The notes: generated by a model not told the origin, from the sequence alone. Counted from the stretch's first letter, positions 25,802-34,728 are shown. The stretch is 39,453 nt of DNA from Eubacteriales bacterium (GCA_028701335.1 JAQVQY010000009.1:1-39453); one strand, 5' to 3'. Made by a program: numbers and translations.

Positions 25802-26106
25802 GGGGTCTCGTCAAGAATGGTGAGGACATCCGTAAAGCCTGTGATCTCAAACACTTCCATGACGGCCGGGTTGGGATTTAAAATCGTGAGGCTCCCCTGC
25901 CGGTTCATCACCTTCTGCGCGGCCAGGATGACCCGAAGCCCGGCGCTGGATACATACTCCACACCCCGCATCTCAAACTCCAGTTGTGTGACGCCCTCAA
26001 CCCCCGCGCGGAGAGCCGCTTCAAGCTCCCGGGAAGTCATGCTGTCAAGCCGTCCTGTGAGCTTCAGGCGCAGGCGGCCGCCATCCCTGGTTTCTTCAAT
26101 GGTCAT
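25798..26106 (-). CDS. STAS-domain anti-sigma factor antagonist
   Basis: 102 aa; 'LKLTGRLDSMTSRELEAAL...LEFEMRGVEYVSSAGLRVILAAQKVMNRQG'; ATGA overlap with phosphatase start. Confidence 0.92.
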   Translation of the reverse strand: MTIEETRDGGRLRLKLTGRLDSMTSRELEAALRAGVEGVTQLEFEMRGVEYVSSAGLRVILAAQKVMNRQGSLTILNPNPAVMEVFEITGFTDVLTILDETP

Positions 26107-26150
26107 CCTTCACCTTCCCTTATATACCAAAGACACGGAAACACATTTCT

Positions 26151-26408
26151 CTAAAGCATCGTGTCCAGGAGCTCGCGCACGGATGCCCGCAGTTCCCCAG
26201 CGGGCGTGCGCCATACGGCGAAATCCCCGTCCGAGCGCACTGTCTTAAAGACATCAGGGTCACTTAAGGCCTGGAAACGGATGCCGTCCATGCGCTGCCT
26301 CATATTGACCAGCGCGATGCTCCCGCTGCTGAGCTCCAGCTTCAGCAGGTGATCGTCAATGACGTCGATTCGCCGAATGCTATCTTCCAACGCAATCACC
26401 CCGCTCAT
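26151..26408 (-). CDS. DUF2442-like small protein
   Basis: 85 aa; 'IRRIDVIDDHLLKLELSSGSIALVNMRQRMDGIRFQALSDPDVFKTVRSDGDFAVW', layout resembling DUF2442. Confidence 0.6.
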   Translation of the reverse strand: MSGVIALEDSIRRIDVIDDHLLKLELSSGSIALVNMRQRMDGIRFQALSDPDVFKTVRSDGDFAVWRTPAGELRASVRELLDTML

Positions 26409-26479
26409 CTATCCGGGTATTCATTTCCATACTGAATTTACCACGGATTGGCGCAGGGCACATGGCCCTAAGGGGCTAT

Positions 26480-26513
26480 TCCATAGAAGAAAGCCGCGCT
26501 CTTTGGGCGCGGC
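26480..26513 (-). terminator. intrinsic terminator downstream of oadB/OadG-like pair
   Basis: GCCGCGC (26493-26499) / GCGCGGC (26507-26513), followed on the minus strand by TTTCTTCT. Confidence 0.75.
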
Positions 26514-26547
26514 AAAAAGGGAAGAAGCGGGAAGAAACCCGGGGAGC

Positions 26548-26676
26548 TTACTCACTGCCCTCCTGAGGCTCCAGATACTGCAGCAGTTTGATGGACACAA
26601 AGAACAGGCTTAGAACCAGGAAGACGCCGGCCAGGCCAAGGCCGGTCACAATCAGGCCGATGGTAAAATTGCTCAT
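26548..26676 (-). CDS. OadG-related small membrane subunit (not in supplied ORF track)
   Basis: Hand translation: MSNFTIGLIVTGLGLAGVFLVLSLFFVSIKLLQYLEPQEGSE*; AAGGAGG RBS overlapping the end of the beta-subunit gene. Confidence 0.82.
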   Translation of the reverse strand: MSNFTIGLIVTGLGLAGVFLVLSLFFVSIKLLQYLEPQEGSE

Positions 26677-26687
26677 TCTCAACCTCC

Positions 26688-27896
26688 TTAGCGGATAAGC
26701 AGGGAAACCAGGGTGATGACCAGGCCCCCGGCGACAATGGAACCCAGCTGGCCGGACACGTTGGCGCTGGTGGCCTGCATGAGGACAAAGTTGTAGGGAT
26801 CCTCCTCCTTGGCCATTTTCTGAATGACCCGGGCGCTCATGGGGAATGCGGAGATGCCGGCGGCGCCGATCATCGGGTTGATCTTATTTTTGCGGAATAG
26901 ATTGAGGAATTTGGCAAACAGTACCCCGCCAGCGGTATCAAAGACAAAAGCTGCCAGGCCCAGCGCCATGATAAGCGCGGTGTCCCAGCGCAGGAAGTTC
27001 TCCGCCAGCATGGTGGAGCCGATTGACAAGCCCAGGAGAATGGTGACCAGATTGGCCAGCTCGTTCTGCGCGGTCTTGGACAGGCGCTCAAGCACGCCGC
27101 ATTCCCGGACGAGGTTGCCAAACATCAGGCTGCCCACCAGGGGAGCTGACATGGGGACAATGATGCCTGCCACCAGGGTAGTGATAATCGGGAAAAGGAT
27201 CAGCGCCAGTTTGGACGCCCGCTTGCCATGGTAGTCCATGCGGATTTTGCGCTCTTCCTTGGTGGTCAGCGCCCGGATGACCGGAGGCTGGATGACCGGC
27301 ACCAGCGACATATAGCTGTAGGCGGCGACGGAAATCGGCGCCATGTAATCCTTGAGGTTGAAGTGGTTGGCCACATAGAGCGTGGTGGGCCCGTCCGCGG
27401 CGCCGATGATGCCAATGGCCGAGGCCAGGCGCAAAACAATGTTGGGCTCCGCCAGCTGCTCGGGGCTTAAAACCAGGGGCAGCAGCGCGATGGACAGCAG
27501 GAAGGTGGCAAAGATGCCGAACTGCGCCGCCGCGCCAAAGAAAATCATGGACGGGTCCTTGAGCAGCGGGGAGAAGTCAATCATCGCGCCTACGGCGATA
27601 AAGATGAGCACCGGGAACAACTCATTGGCGATACCGGCGCTAAAGAGCACCTGCAGAAAACCCGGCTCCTCCACTGTGCCGATAACCGCGGGAAACGCGG
27701 TACCCAAGACCGGCGGCAGGTTTGCCAGAATGGCGCCAAAACCAATGGGCAAGAGCAGCGCCGGCTCATAGTCCTTCTTGATGGCCAGGTAAATAAGCGT
27801 ACCAGCGATGATGAACATCACCAGGGTTTTTAACCCCGCGGCGGTGAACAAAAACGCCACGCCTGAGAACAAGTCGGCCATAATGTCTGAAAACAT
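26688..27896 (-). CDS. oadB: Na+-translocating decarboxylase beta subunit (OadB/GcdB family)
   Basis: 'YEPALLLPIGFGAILANLPP', 'AAQFGIFATFLLSIALLPL', 'ASAIGIIGAADGPTTLYVANHF', 'NPMIGAAGISAFPMSARVIQKMA'. Start moved from track (28151) to ATG 27896 because of GGGGAGGT RBS and family N-terminus. Confidence 0.93.
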   Translation of the reverse strand: MFSDIMADLFSGVAFLFTAAGLKTLVMFIIAGTLIYLAIKKDYEPALLLPIGFGAILANLPPVLGTAFPAVIGTVEEPGFLQVLFSAGIANELFPVLIFIAVGAMIDFSPLLKDPSMIFFGAAAQFGIFATFLLSIALLPLVLSPEQLAEPNIVLRLASAIGIIGAADGPTTLYVANHFNLKDYMAPISVAAYSYMSLVPVIQPPVIRALTTKEERKIRMDYHGKRASKLALILFPIITTLVAGIIVPMSAPLVGSLMFGNLVRECGVLERLSKTAQNELANLVTILLGLSIGSTMLAENFLRWDTALIMALGLAAFVFDTAGGVLFAKFLNLFRKNKINPMIGAAGISAFPMSARVIQKMAKEEDPYNFVLMQATSANVSGQLGSIVAGGLVITLVSLLIR

Positions 27897-28057
27897 GCAT
27901 GCAACCTCCCCGCATATAATAGGAGTGCTTCCCAACCCCGCCAGGCAGCCATGCAAAAGCACGGCAGTCCCTCCCTGCTTTGGGGCCGGAGCGGCGCCCG
28001 CAGCCGGTTCGCAAATAGTGGGCTCCCTTTGCATGCTCAGATTTGCGAAAAAAATGG

Positions 28058-28086
28058 TTGGTTCGCGGTCCAAAATGTAGTATAAT
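28058..28086 (+). promoter_or_regulatory. putative sigma-A promoter for oad gamma/BCCP/alpha operon
   Basis: TTGGTT (28058-28063), 17-bp spacer, TATAAT (28081-28086). Confidence 0.6.
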
Positions 28087-28138
28087 ATAAAATAGGCTAT
28101 TATGTCGAGTGTTAATTTTTTTGAAAGCGAGGATGCAA

Positions 28139-28417
28139 ATGCAAAACACACCGTGGTGGGCCGCTTTATTGCTGGCTCTGAATATCATTATGCTCTTTAT
28201 TGGGCTGAGGCTGCTTCGCCGGCAGCCCGCAGCGGCGCCCAGTCCCGTGAAGGCGGCTTTGCCGGTTCAGCATGCGCCTGTGTCTCAGGCGCCGGCCCAG
28301 GCAATACCAAACAGGCAGCAGCTCATCGCTGCAGTGACTGCGGCTATTGCCGAGTATGAAGGCACCGATATTTCAGCGCTTCGCGTTGTTTCATTTGATA
28401 AGAGGAGGAAGACATGA
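28139..28417 (+). CDS. OadG-like sodium pump decarboxylase gamma subunit
   Basis: MQNTPWWAALLLALNIIMLFIGLRLLRRQP...RQQLIAAVTAAIAEYEGTDISALRVVSFDK; one TM plus C-terminal tail; precedes the biotin carrier. Confidence 0.8.
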   Translation: MQNTPWWAALLLALNIIMLFIGLRLLRRQPAAAPSPVKAALPVQHAPVSQAPAQAIPNRQQLIAAVTAAIAEYEGTDISALRVVSFDKRRKT

Positions 28418-28788
28418 GGAACTACAGGGTCATCGTTAACGGAGTGGAATACGACATTGCCATCGAACAGGTTGAAGCGGCCGAGGCGAAGGCTGCCGCG
28501 CAGCCGGAGCCACAGGCAGCTCCCGCGGCCAAGCCGCAACCCCAGCCCAAGCCCCCGGCGCAGGCAGTGCAGGGTGGTGAGGATGTTAAGGCGCCCATGC
28601 CCGGTTCCATATTGTCATTGAACGTCAAGCAGGGCGATCAGGTGAAAAGGGGCCAGGTCCTCCTGATTTTGGAAGCCATGAAGATGGAAAATGAGATCCT
28701 GGCGCCTAAGGACGGCGTAGTGGCAGCCTTGTCAGTCCAGGCCGGCCAGTCAGTGGAAACCGGCTCTCTGCTCTGCACCCTGGTCTAA
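28414..28788 (+). CDS. biotin carboxyl carrier protein of decarboxylase complex
   Basis: Ala/Pro-rich linker and 'APMPGSILSLNVKQGDQVKRGQVLLILEAMKMENEILAPKDGVV' biotinylation motif. Confidence 0.93.
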   Translation: MRNYRVIVNGVEYDIAIEQVEAAEAKAAAQPEPQAAPAAKPQPQPKPPAQAVQGGEDVKAPMPGSILSLNVKQGDQVKRGQVLLILEAMKMENEILAPKDGVVAALSVQAGQSVETGSLLCTLV

Positions 28789-28819
28789 GCCTGCCGGATT
28801 GGCGTTCAAAGGAGATACA

Positions 28820-30241
28820 ATGGATCAAAAGCAACTGTTGATTACTGAAACCATTTTCAGGGACGCGCACCAGTCCCTGGCCGCCACCCGCATGCGTACG
28901 GATGAGATGTTGCCGGCGGCAAGCTTCCTTGACAGCATCGGCTACTGGTCGCTGGAAGTCTGGGGCGGCGCGACCTTTGATACCTGCCTGCGTTTTTTAA
29001 ATGAGGATCCCTGGGAGCGCCTGAGAACCCTTAAGAAAGCGATGCCCAGCACCAAACTGCAGATGCTTCTGCGCGGGCAGAATTTGTTGGGCTACAAGCA
29101 CTACGCTGATGACGTGGTGGAGGAGTTCGTTCGCCTGTCAATTAAAAACGGTATCGATGTGGTGCGGATTTTTGACGCCCTCAATGACCTGAGGAACATG
29201 AAGACCTCCATTGAAAGCGTTAAAAAGCACGGCGGGCTGGTGGAGGCCGCGATATCCTACACCGTCAGCCCAGTGCATGACGAGGCCTATTTCGTCTCCC
29301 TCTCCCGGGAGCTTCAGGATCTGGGGGCCGACACAATCTGCATCAAGGATATGGCAGGCTTGCTCTTGCCCAGCGCCGCCGCCAGCCTTGTCAGGGAACT
29401 GAAGAAGCATATCACCATCCCCATCCACCTGCACACCCACAACACCGCCGGTATCGGCACGGAAACTTATCTGGAGGGCGTCCGCGCGGGGGCTGATGTC
29501 GTGGACTGCGCCCTGTCTCCCCTGGGCAGCGGCACCTCCCAGCCCGCTACGGAATCCCTGGTGGCAGCCCTGCAGGGCACGCCCTATGACACAGGGCTGG
29601 ACCTCAAAAAACTGACAAAAGCCGCAGACTTCTTTAAGCCCGTGGCTGAGCGGCTGGAAAAGGAAGGCTTCCTGGTGCCCGGGCAGGTGTTAAGGCCCGA
29701 TGTGAAGGCCCTTATCTATCAGGTACCCGGCGGGATGCTGTCAAACCTGCTTTCCCAGCTTAAGAGCGCCAACGCCATGGACAAGTACGACGCCGTGCTG
29801 GCCGAAGTGCCCAATGTGCGCGCCGACTTCGGCTATCCGCCTCTGGTAACCCCCACCAGCCAGATAGTGGGGACCCAGGCTGTGCTTAACGTACTCCAGG
29901 GCGAGCGTTACCGTTCCTTCACCAAGGAGTCAAAGGCCCTGCTTCGCGGGGAATATGGCAGGCTGCCAGCCCCGGTCAACCCCGATGTGCGCCGCCAGGC
30001 GCTGGGGGACGAGGAGCCCATCACCCAGCGGCCCGCAGACCTGATTAAGCCGGAAATGGACAAACTCAGGGAAGCCAGCCGTGATTTCGCAAAAAGCGAA
30101 GAGGATGTGCTCAGTTACGCCCTCTTCCCGCAAATCGCGGAGAAATTCCTGCGGGAGCGCAACGCGCCCAAAGCCGCGGCTCCCGCCCCAGCGCCAAAGG
30201 AAAGTGCCGCGCGTGTTATTTATGTGGAGGACAGGGGCTAA
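28820..30241 (+). CDS. oadA: oxaloacetate decarboxylase alpha subunit / carboxyltransferase (OadA/PycB-like), no fused biotin domain
   Basis: 'LLITETIFRDAHQSLAATRMRTDEML', 'LEVWGGATFDTCLRFLNEDPWERLR', 'MLLRGQNLLGYKHYADDVV', 'IPIHLHTHNTAGI', 'GSGTSQPATESLVAAL'. Confidence 0.94.
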   Translation: MDQKQLLITETIFRDAHQSLAATRMRTDEMLPAASFLDSIGYWSLEVWGGATFDTCLRFLNEDPWERLRTLKKAMPSTKLQMLLRGQNLLGYKHYADDVVEEFVRLSIKNGIDVVRIFDALNDLRNMKTSIESVKKHGGLVEAAISYTVSPVHDEAYFVSLSRELQDLGADTICIKDMAGLLLPSAAASLVRELKKHITIPIHLHTHNTAGIGTETYLEGVRAGADVVDCALSPLGSGTSQPATESLVAALQGTPYDTGLDLKKLTKAADFFKPVAERLEKEGFLVPGQVLRPDVKALIYQVPGGMLSNLLSQLKSANAMDKYDAVLAEVPNVRADFGYPPLVTPTSQIVGTQAVLNVLQGERYRSFTKESKALLRGEYGRLPAPVNPDVRRQALGDEEPITQRPADLIKPEMDKLREASRDFAKSEEDVLSYALFPQIAEKFLRERNAPKAAAPAPAPKESAARVIYVEDRG

Positions 30242-30253
30242 ACCGAAAACCTG

Positions 30254-31855
30254 TCAGCCGCCCAGCGCCAGAAAATCTCTGGCGCTTTTGTATTTCAGCC
30301 GGTATCGGGCTGCTCCGCCCAGCATCAAGAGCGCCAGGGCGTATAGCGCCAAAAAAAGCGTTGGCGAGAGGGTATTGGCAAGCGCCAGGATAAATAGGGC
30401 CGCCGGCAGCGCCACCACCAAAAAGCCTATAACCATGGTGACTATGACACTGGCGCTCTGTTTCACAGCCTCGGTGGGGGTGTTCCAGTCAAACTTGGGC
30501 ATTTTCAGGTTGACGAATACGCCTATCAGCCCCATGAGTGCCGCCACAAGGGAAGGCAGGAGCACCGAAAAAAGCACATACAGCGCCGGCAACCGCAGCA
30601 CAAGCCCCAGGGCGAGGCCTGAAACCAGGACGACCGGCAGGCAGACGGCCATGTGGGCATAAGCCTTGGACAGAAGCACCTGGCCCGCGCTCACCGGCAG
30701 GGACTGGGCAATCCACAGGGACTTGCCCTCCAGGGCGATGGAAGGTGCTGAAATAAGGACGGTTGAGGCCAACAGGCACATGACGCCTGCCGCCACCAGG
30801 CCAATCAGATGGGACGGGATATCATACTGGGAAAGGATGGGCGCCAGCAGGTCGGGCTGGACGAGCAATACGATGGGCAGTGCCAACATGAAGATTAGGC
30901 CAAATCCGCTGTTGAGCATATACATGGGGTTCTGGAAAAAGAGGCGCAGTTCCTTCATGATGAGCGCACGGACAGGGCTGGAGGACTTCAGCGGCCGCTC
31001 CACATAGGCCGTCCGGACAGCGCCGCGGTTGGAGGTGGCGATGGAGATGAAAGAACGCTGCAGCACCAGCCACACAATGGCAAAGGGGGCAAGCGCGCAC
31101 AGGAGTAATATCAGAAAGCTTATCCCATTTCCTTCGGCGATGGCTTTTCCCAGATGGTAGGCCGGGAACAGCACACGCTCAAACGCGTCCGCGATCTGCC
31201 GTCCTTGCTGGACAAGCCGGGCCAGAATTACATTCATCCGGGATATGAGGGCCAGATAGCCCAGCATCAAAAGGATTGACAGCAGCGTGATTACCAGGGA
31301 CTTCCGGCGCAGCCGGACGCTGATGACGGCAAGGCCCCACCCCAGGAGGCTGGACAATGCCACTGCCATAAAGGGCAGTGCCAGGCAGACGAGGGCAAAA
31401 TACGCCCAACCGGTAAACCTCATGGGCACCCGGACGGCCCAGGCTATGGCGGCGGGCGCCAGCACCATGAGCGTAATAAGGAAATTGAAAAACAGGAGCA
31501 CCGCCATGCGGCTGAACAGAATCATCCCCGGCGGGATGGGCATAGACAGGAGCAAATCATTATCCCTTGCCTGAAACAAAAGGGGCTGGGCCATAAAAAT
31601 GCTGCTGACAAAGCACAGCGCGAACGCACTCACACCGGCCAGGGCAAAGTAAAACCAATCGAGGCCTGTCTGCGAAAAAGGCTGGACCAGGGAACTGAAA
31701 AACATTCCAAACATCACGGCCAGGGAGATTGCCGCGTAAACCATCAGCACCACAATCAGCGCCTGCATCAGCCGGCGGTTCTTGCGGCGGCCGCCGATGG
31801 TAAAGGCAGCCTGCCAGGCCATCTGCAGGCGGGTTTTGATGAGCGCCTTAAGCAT
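30254..31855 (-). CDS. ABC-2 type exporter permease
   Basis: 533 aa, many TM segments; start overlaps the ATPase gene stop by 8 nt. Confidence 0.85.
   Translation of the reverse strand: MLKALIKTRLQMAWQAAFTIGGRRKNRRLMQALIVVLMVYAAISLAVMFGMFFSSLVQPFSQTGLDWFYFALAGVSAFALCFVSSIFMAQPLLFQARDNDLLLSMPIPPGMILFSRMAVLLFFNFLITLMVLAPAAIAWAVRVPMRFTGWAYFALVCLALPFMAVALSSLLGWGLAVISVRLRRKSLVITLLSILLMLGYLALISRMNVILARLVQQGRQIADAFERVLFPAYHLGKAIAEGNGISFLILLLCALAPFAIVWLVLQRSFISIATSNRGAVRTAYVERPLKSSSPVRALIMKELRLFFQNPMYMLNSGFGLIFMLALPIVLLVQPDLLAPILSQYDIPSHLIGLVAAGVMCLLASTVLISAPSIALEGKSLWIAQSLPVSAGQVLLSKAYAHMAVCLPVVLVSGLALGLVLRLPALYVLFSVLLPSLVAALMGLIGVFVNLKMPKFDWNTPTEAVKQSASVIVTMVIGFLVVALPAALFILALANTLSPTLFLALYALALLMLGGAARYRLKYKSARDFLALGG
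30264..30296 (+). terminator. intrinsic terminator of oadA, inside the 3' coding end of the convergent permease gene
   Basis: AGCGCCAGA (30264-30272) / TCTGGCGCT (30278-30286), 5-nt loop, then TTTGTATTT. Confidence 0.75.
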
Positions 31856-32561
31856 GGTTTTCCTCCAGCTCCAGGAAGACCTCTTCCAGGGATTCGTCCC
31901 CCCTTACCGCCTCCATGGTGCCGGATTTCACTAGCTTGCCCCGGCGGATGATGGCCACCTTGTCACACAGTTTTTCCGCCACCTCCAGCACATGCGTGGA
32001 GAAGAACACAGCGCCTCCTTCATTGCAAATACTGCGCATCATCTGCTTGAGCGTAAAGGAAGCCTTGGGGTCCAGGCCGGTGAAGGGCTCGTCCATGATC
32101 AGCAGCCTTGGCTCGTGGATCAGGGCAGATATGACGGCCAGTTTTTGCTTCATCCCGTGGGAGTAGGCGGAAACCATCTGGGCCAGGTCATCCGTCAGCT
32201 CAAACATATCAGCAAAGCTGCGGATGCGTTCCTGGCGCGTTTCCCTGGGGATTTGAAAAATGTCGGCGATAAAATTAAGGTACTTGATGCCGGTCATAAA
32301 CTCATAGAGGTCGGGATTATCCGGGATATAGGCCAAAAGGCGCTTGCAGGCGAGAGGTTCCATTTTAATGCTGTGGCCGCTGATCGTGATTTCCCCGGCG
32401 TCAAACTGCAGGATGCCGCAGCAGGCCTTGATGGTGGTGGTTTTTCCGGCGCCGTTGTGGCCGATAAAGCCATAAATCTCGCCGGGCTTGATATGGATGG
32501 ACAGGCCGTCCACCGCTTTCTTATCCCCATAAGTTTTGGTCAGGTGGCTGATGTCAAGCAT
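31848..32561 (-). CDS. ABC transporter ATP-binding protein
   Basis: 'YGFIGHNGAGKTTTIKACCGIL', 'YSHGMKQKLAVISALIHEPRLLIMDEPFTGLDPKAS'. Confidence 0.95.
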   Translation of the reverse strand: MLDISHLTKTYGDKKAVDGLSIHIKPGEIYGFIGHNGAGKTTTIKACCGILQFDAGEITISGHSIKMEPLACKRLLAYIPDNPDLYEFMTGIKYLNFIADIFQIPRETRQERIRSFADMFELTDDLAQMVSAYSHGMKQKLAVISALIHEPRLLIMDEPFTGLDPKASFTLKQMMRSICNEGGAVFFSTHVLEVAEKLCDKVAIIRRGKLVKSGTMEAVRGDESLEEVFLELEENHA

Positions 32562-32687
32562 TGCGTGTTCCCTTCCTGCTCATTTTCAAAGGCTTCAACC
32601 ATTTTACCACATACCGGGCATTGGCGCGTGCCTTTATGCGGCAAATCGGGTATATTGAAGAAATAGCGAAGGAGATACGTTAAGCAT

Positions 32688-33644
32688 ATGGAGAGAAAAA
32701 TCAACTATGGCATCCTGGGATATGCCCGCATCGCCAGGGATAAGGTGATTCCAGGCATTCTGGAAGCCCGGAACGCCAATCTTTACGCCGTCGCTTCCAC
32801 CAATGACACGCGCCGCAAACAGGCCATGGACACCTATCCCTTTGAAAAGTCGTATGACAGCTACCAGGCGCTGTTGGATGATAACAGAGTGGACGCTGTC
32901 TATATTCCGCTGCCCAATTCCATGCACAAGGAGTGGGCCATCAAAGCCGCCAGGGCCGGGAAACACATCCTCTGTGAAAAACCCCTGGCGTTAAGCCTTG
33001 AGGATGTGGACCAAATGACCGCCGCCGCGCGGGAAAACAAGGTGCTCCTGATGGAGGCTTTCATGTACCGTTTCACCACGCGCACCCAGAAGGTGAAGGA
33101 ACTGCTGGGGGAAGGCATCATTGGGGAAATCAGGCACATCAACTCCACTTTCCGCTTTTTGCTGGAAGACCTGTCTGATATCCGCTTAAATGCCGAGCTT
33201 GGAGGCGGGAGCCTCTGGGATGTGGGCTGCTATCCGGTGAACTTTTTGGGTATGCTGATGGGAGAGGAACCAACGGATGTTTCCGCCCTGAAGGTGGCGC
33301 GCCAGGAGGTGGATGACTCCCTCAGCGCCGTGCTACGTTACCGGAATGGGGCCATCGCTACTGTCAATTCTGGCCTAAACAGCCAGTCCTGCATGTTCAC
33401 GGAAATCAACGGGACAGGCGGGACGCTCTTGATCCGGGATACCTTTGACGATACCACCACGCCGATTTTGCTGGTGAAGGATGGGAAAACCACAGAGATT
33501 GAGATCGCGCCCTCCAAGCGTTACGTCCGGGAGGCGGAGGATTTTGCGGATGCTATCCTGAACAACCGGCCCGCTGAAATCAGCCTTGAGGAAACCCGGC
33601 GGAACATCAATGTGATCCTGCGCATCCTTAAGGCGGCGCGGTAA
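32688..33644 (+). CDS. Gfo/Idh/MocA family oxidoreductase
   Basis: 'YGILGYARIARDKVIPGI', 'DAVYIPLPNSMHKEWAIKAARAGKHILCEKPLA'. Confidence 0.94.
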   Translation: MERKINYGILGYARIARDKVIPGILEARNANLYAVASTNDTRRKQAMDTYPFEKSYDSYQALLDDNRVDAVYIPLPNSMHKEWAIKAARAGKHILCEKPLALSLEDVDQMTAAARENKVLLMEAFMYRFTTRTQKVKELLGEGIIGEIRHINSTFRFLLEDLSDIRLNAELGGGSLWDVGCYPVNFLGMLMGEEPTDVSALKVARQEVDDSLSAVLRYRNGAIATVNSGLNSQSCMFTEINGTGGTLLIRDTFDDTTTPILLVKDGKTTEIEIAPSKRYVREAEDFADAILNNRPAEISLEETRRNINVILRILKAAR

Positions 33645-33659
33645 CAGAAAGGCGCGGCC

Positions 33660-34724
33660 ATGCCCGAAACCCTGTCCATCCCACAATGGAAGCAAACGGT
33701 ACTCTATCGCCAGCACCTGACAAACCCGGCCAAACCGCTTGATGTGAGCGCCAGGCTTAACGGCCTGCAAGCCCAGTTTGCCTCCGCTCCCTATTACGCG
33801 CTGAAAGCCCGCTGTGAACCAGACGGGCTTTCAGACTGGGGGAGGGGGCTGGTGCGGTCCTACGGCGTTCGGGGTACGCTGCACACGTTCCCGGAGGCGG
33901 ATTTGCCGCTGTATGTTCACCCTGACATGGACGCCAGCCTCAGGGACATGGACAGCCTCCGGGATGATGCCCATGCCAGCGGCGCAAGGAAGGGCGTGTT
34001 TGTCCGGATCATCCTGGAGTCGCTGAAAGACGGCCCCAAAACCCGCCAGGAGCTAAAGGATCTGTGCGCACACGCCGGAATGACCGGGGCTGAAAGCCTG
34101 AGTGTTTTCAACGCCTGGGGCGGCCTCATCCGCCTGCTGGCGGTGCGGGGCCGCATATGCCAGGAGGCGGCGGGACGCGGCCGCTACCGTCTTTGCCCGC
34201 CCTTTGAGATAATGGACCGCGAGAAAGCGGCGCTTGTTTTGGCAAGGCGCTATTTCACGCATTTCGGGCCCGCGTCCCTTAGGGATGCCAGCTACTACTT
34301 CCAAAAACCCCAAGCCCGCATGAGCCGGATTATGGATCAGCTTCCGCTGCGGGAGTACAGCATGGACGGCGTTACGCGCTATGACCTGCCAGGGGAGGAT
34401 GGGGAAAGCGCGCTCCCGGACATTTCCGATATCCTTTTTCTGGCGGGCTTTGACCAACTGCTGCTGGGCTTTCAGAAGAAGGCCAACCCCTTCCTGCCGG
34501 AAAAGCACCTGCGCGGCATTTTCACCATGACCGGCATCATCCATCCTGTCCTACTTGTCTCAGGTGAGGTGGCCGGCCGTTGGAATGTCAATGCAGGAAA
34601 GCTCGCCGTCACCCTGTTTGAGCCTATGAAAAAGCGCCGGCTTGCCCAGGTGGAACGAGCGGCGCAGCGGTATTTTGGCAATGAAGATTTAAGGAAGATA
34701 AGCGTGGTGAACTCCAAGAGTTGA
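33660..34724 (+). CDS. winged-helix DNA-binding domain protein (AlkZ/HTH_42-like)
   Basis: 354 aa; 'RLNGLQAQFASAPYYALKAR...LVRSYGVRGTLHTFPEADLPLYV', 'LAGFDQLLLGFQKKANPFL'. Confidence 0.8.
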   Translation: MPETLSIPQWKQTVLYRQHLTNPAKPLDVSARLNGLQAQFASAPYYALKARCEPDGLSDWGRGLVRSYGVRGTLHTFPEADLPLYVHPDMDASLRDMDSLRDDAHASGARKGVFVRIILESLKDGPKTRQELKDLCAHAGMTGAESLSVFNAWGGLIRLLAVRGRICQEAAGRGRYRLCPPFEIMDREKAALVLARRYFTHFGPASLRDASYYFQKPQARMSRIMDQLPLREYSMDGVTRYDLPGEDGESALPDISDILFLAGFDQLLLGFQKKANPFLPEKHLRGIFTMTGIIHPVLLVSGEVAGRWNVNAGKLAVTLFEPMKKRRLAQVERAAQRYFGNEDLRKISVVNSKS

Positions 34725-34728
34725 AGCG

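Noticed and set aside
17101-26408. Classical RiPP (lanthipeptide/thiopeptide/sactipeptide) cluster
   Set aside because: NHLM transporters present but no recognisable maturase, and the only GG-leader ORF carries a folded LysM domain.
26552-26788. 78-aa ORF overlapping oadB end and OadG-like gene
   Set aside because: Out-of-frame with both better-supported genes; translation lacks a TM or domain.
27766-28188. 140-aa minus ORF across the oad divergent region
   Set aside because: Overlaps the start of oadB in another frame and covers the promoter region.
28102-28359. 85-aa plus ORF overlapping the OadG-like gene
   Set aside because: Alternative frame; the 28139..28417 frame has TM/family features and ATGA coupling to the biotin carrier gene.
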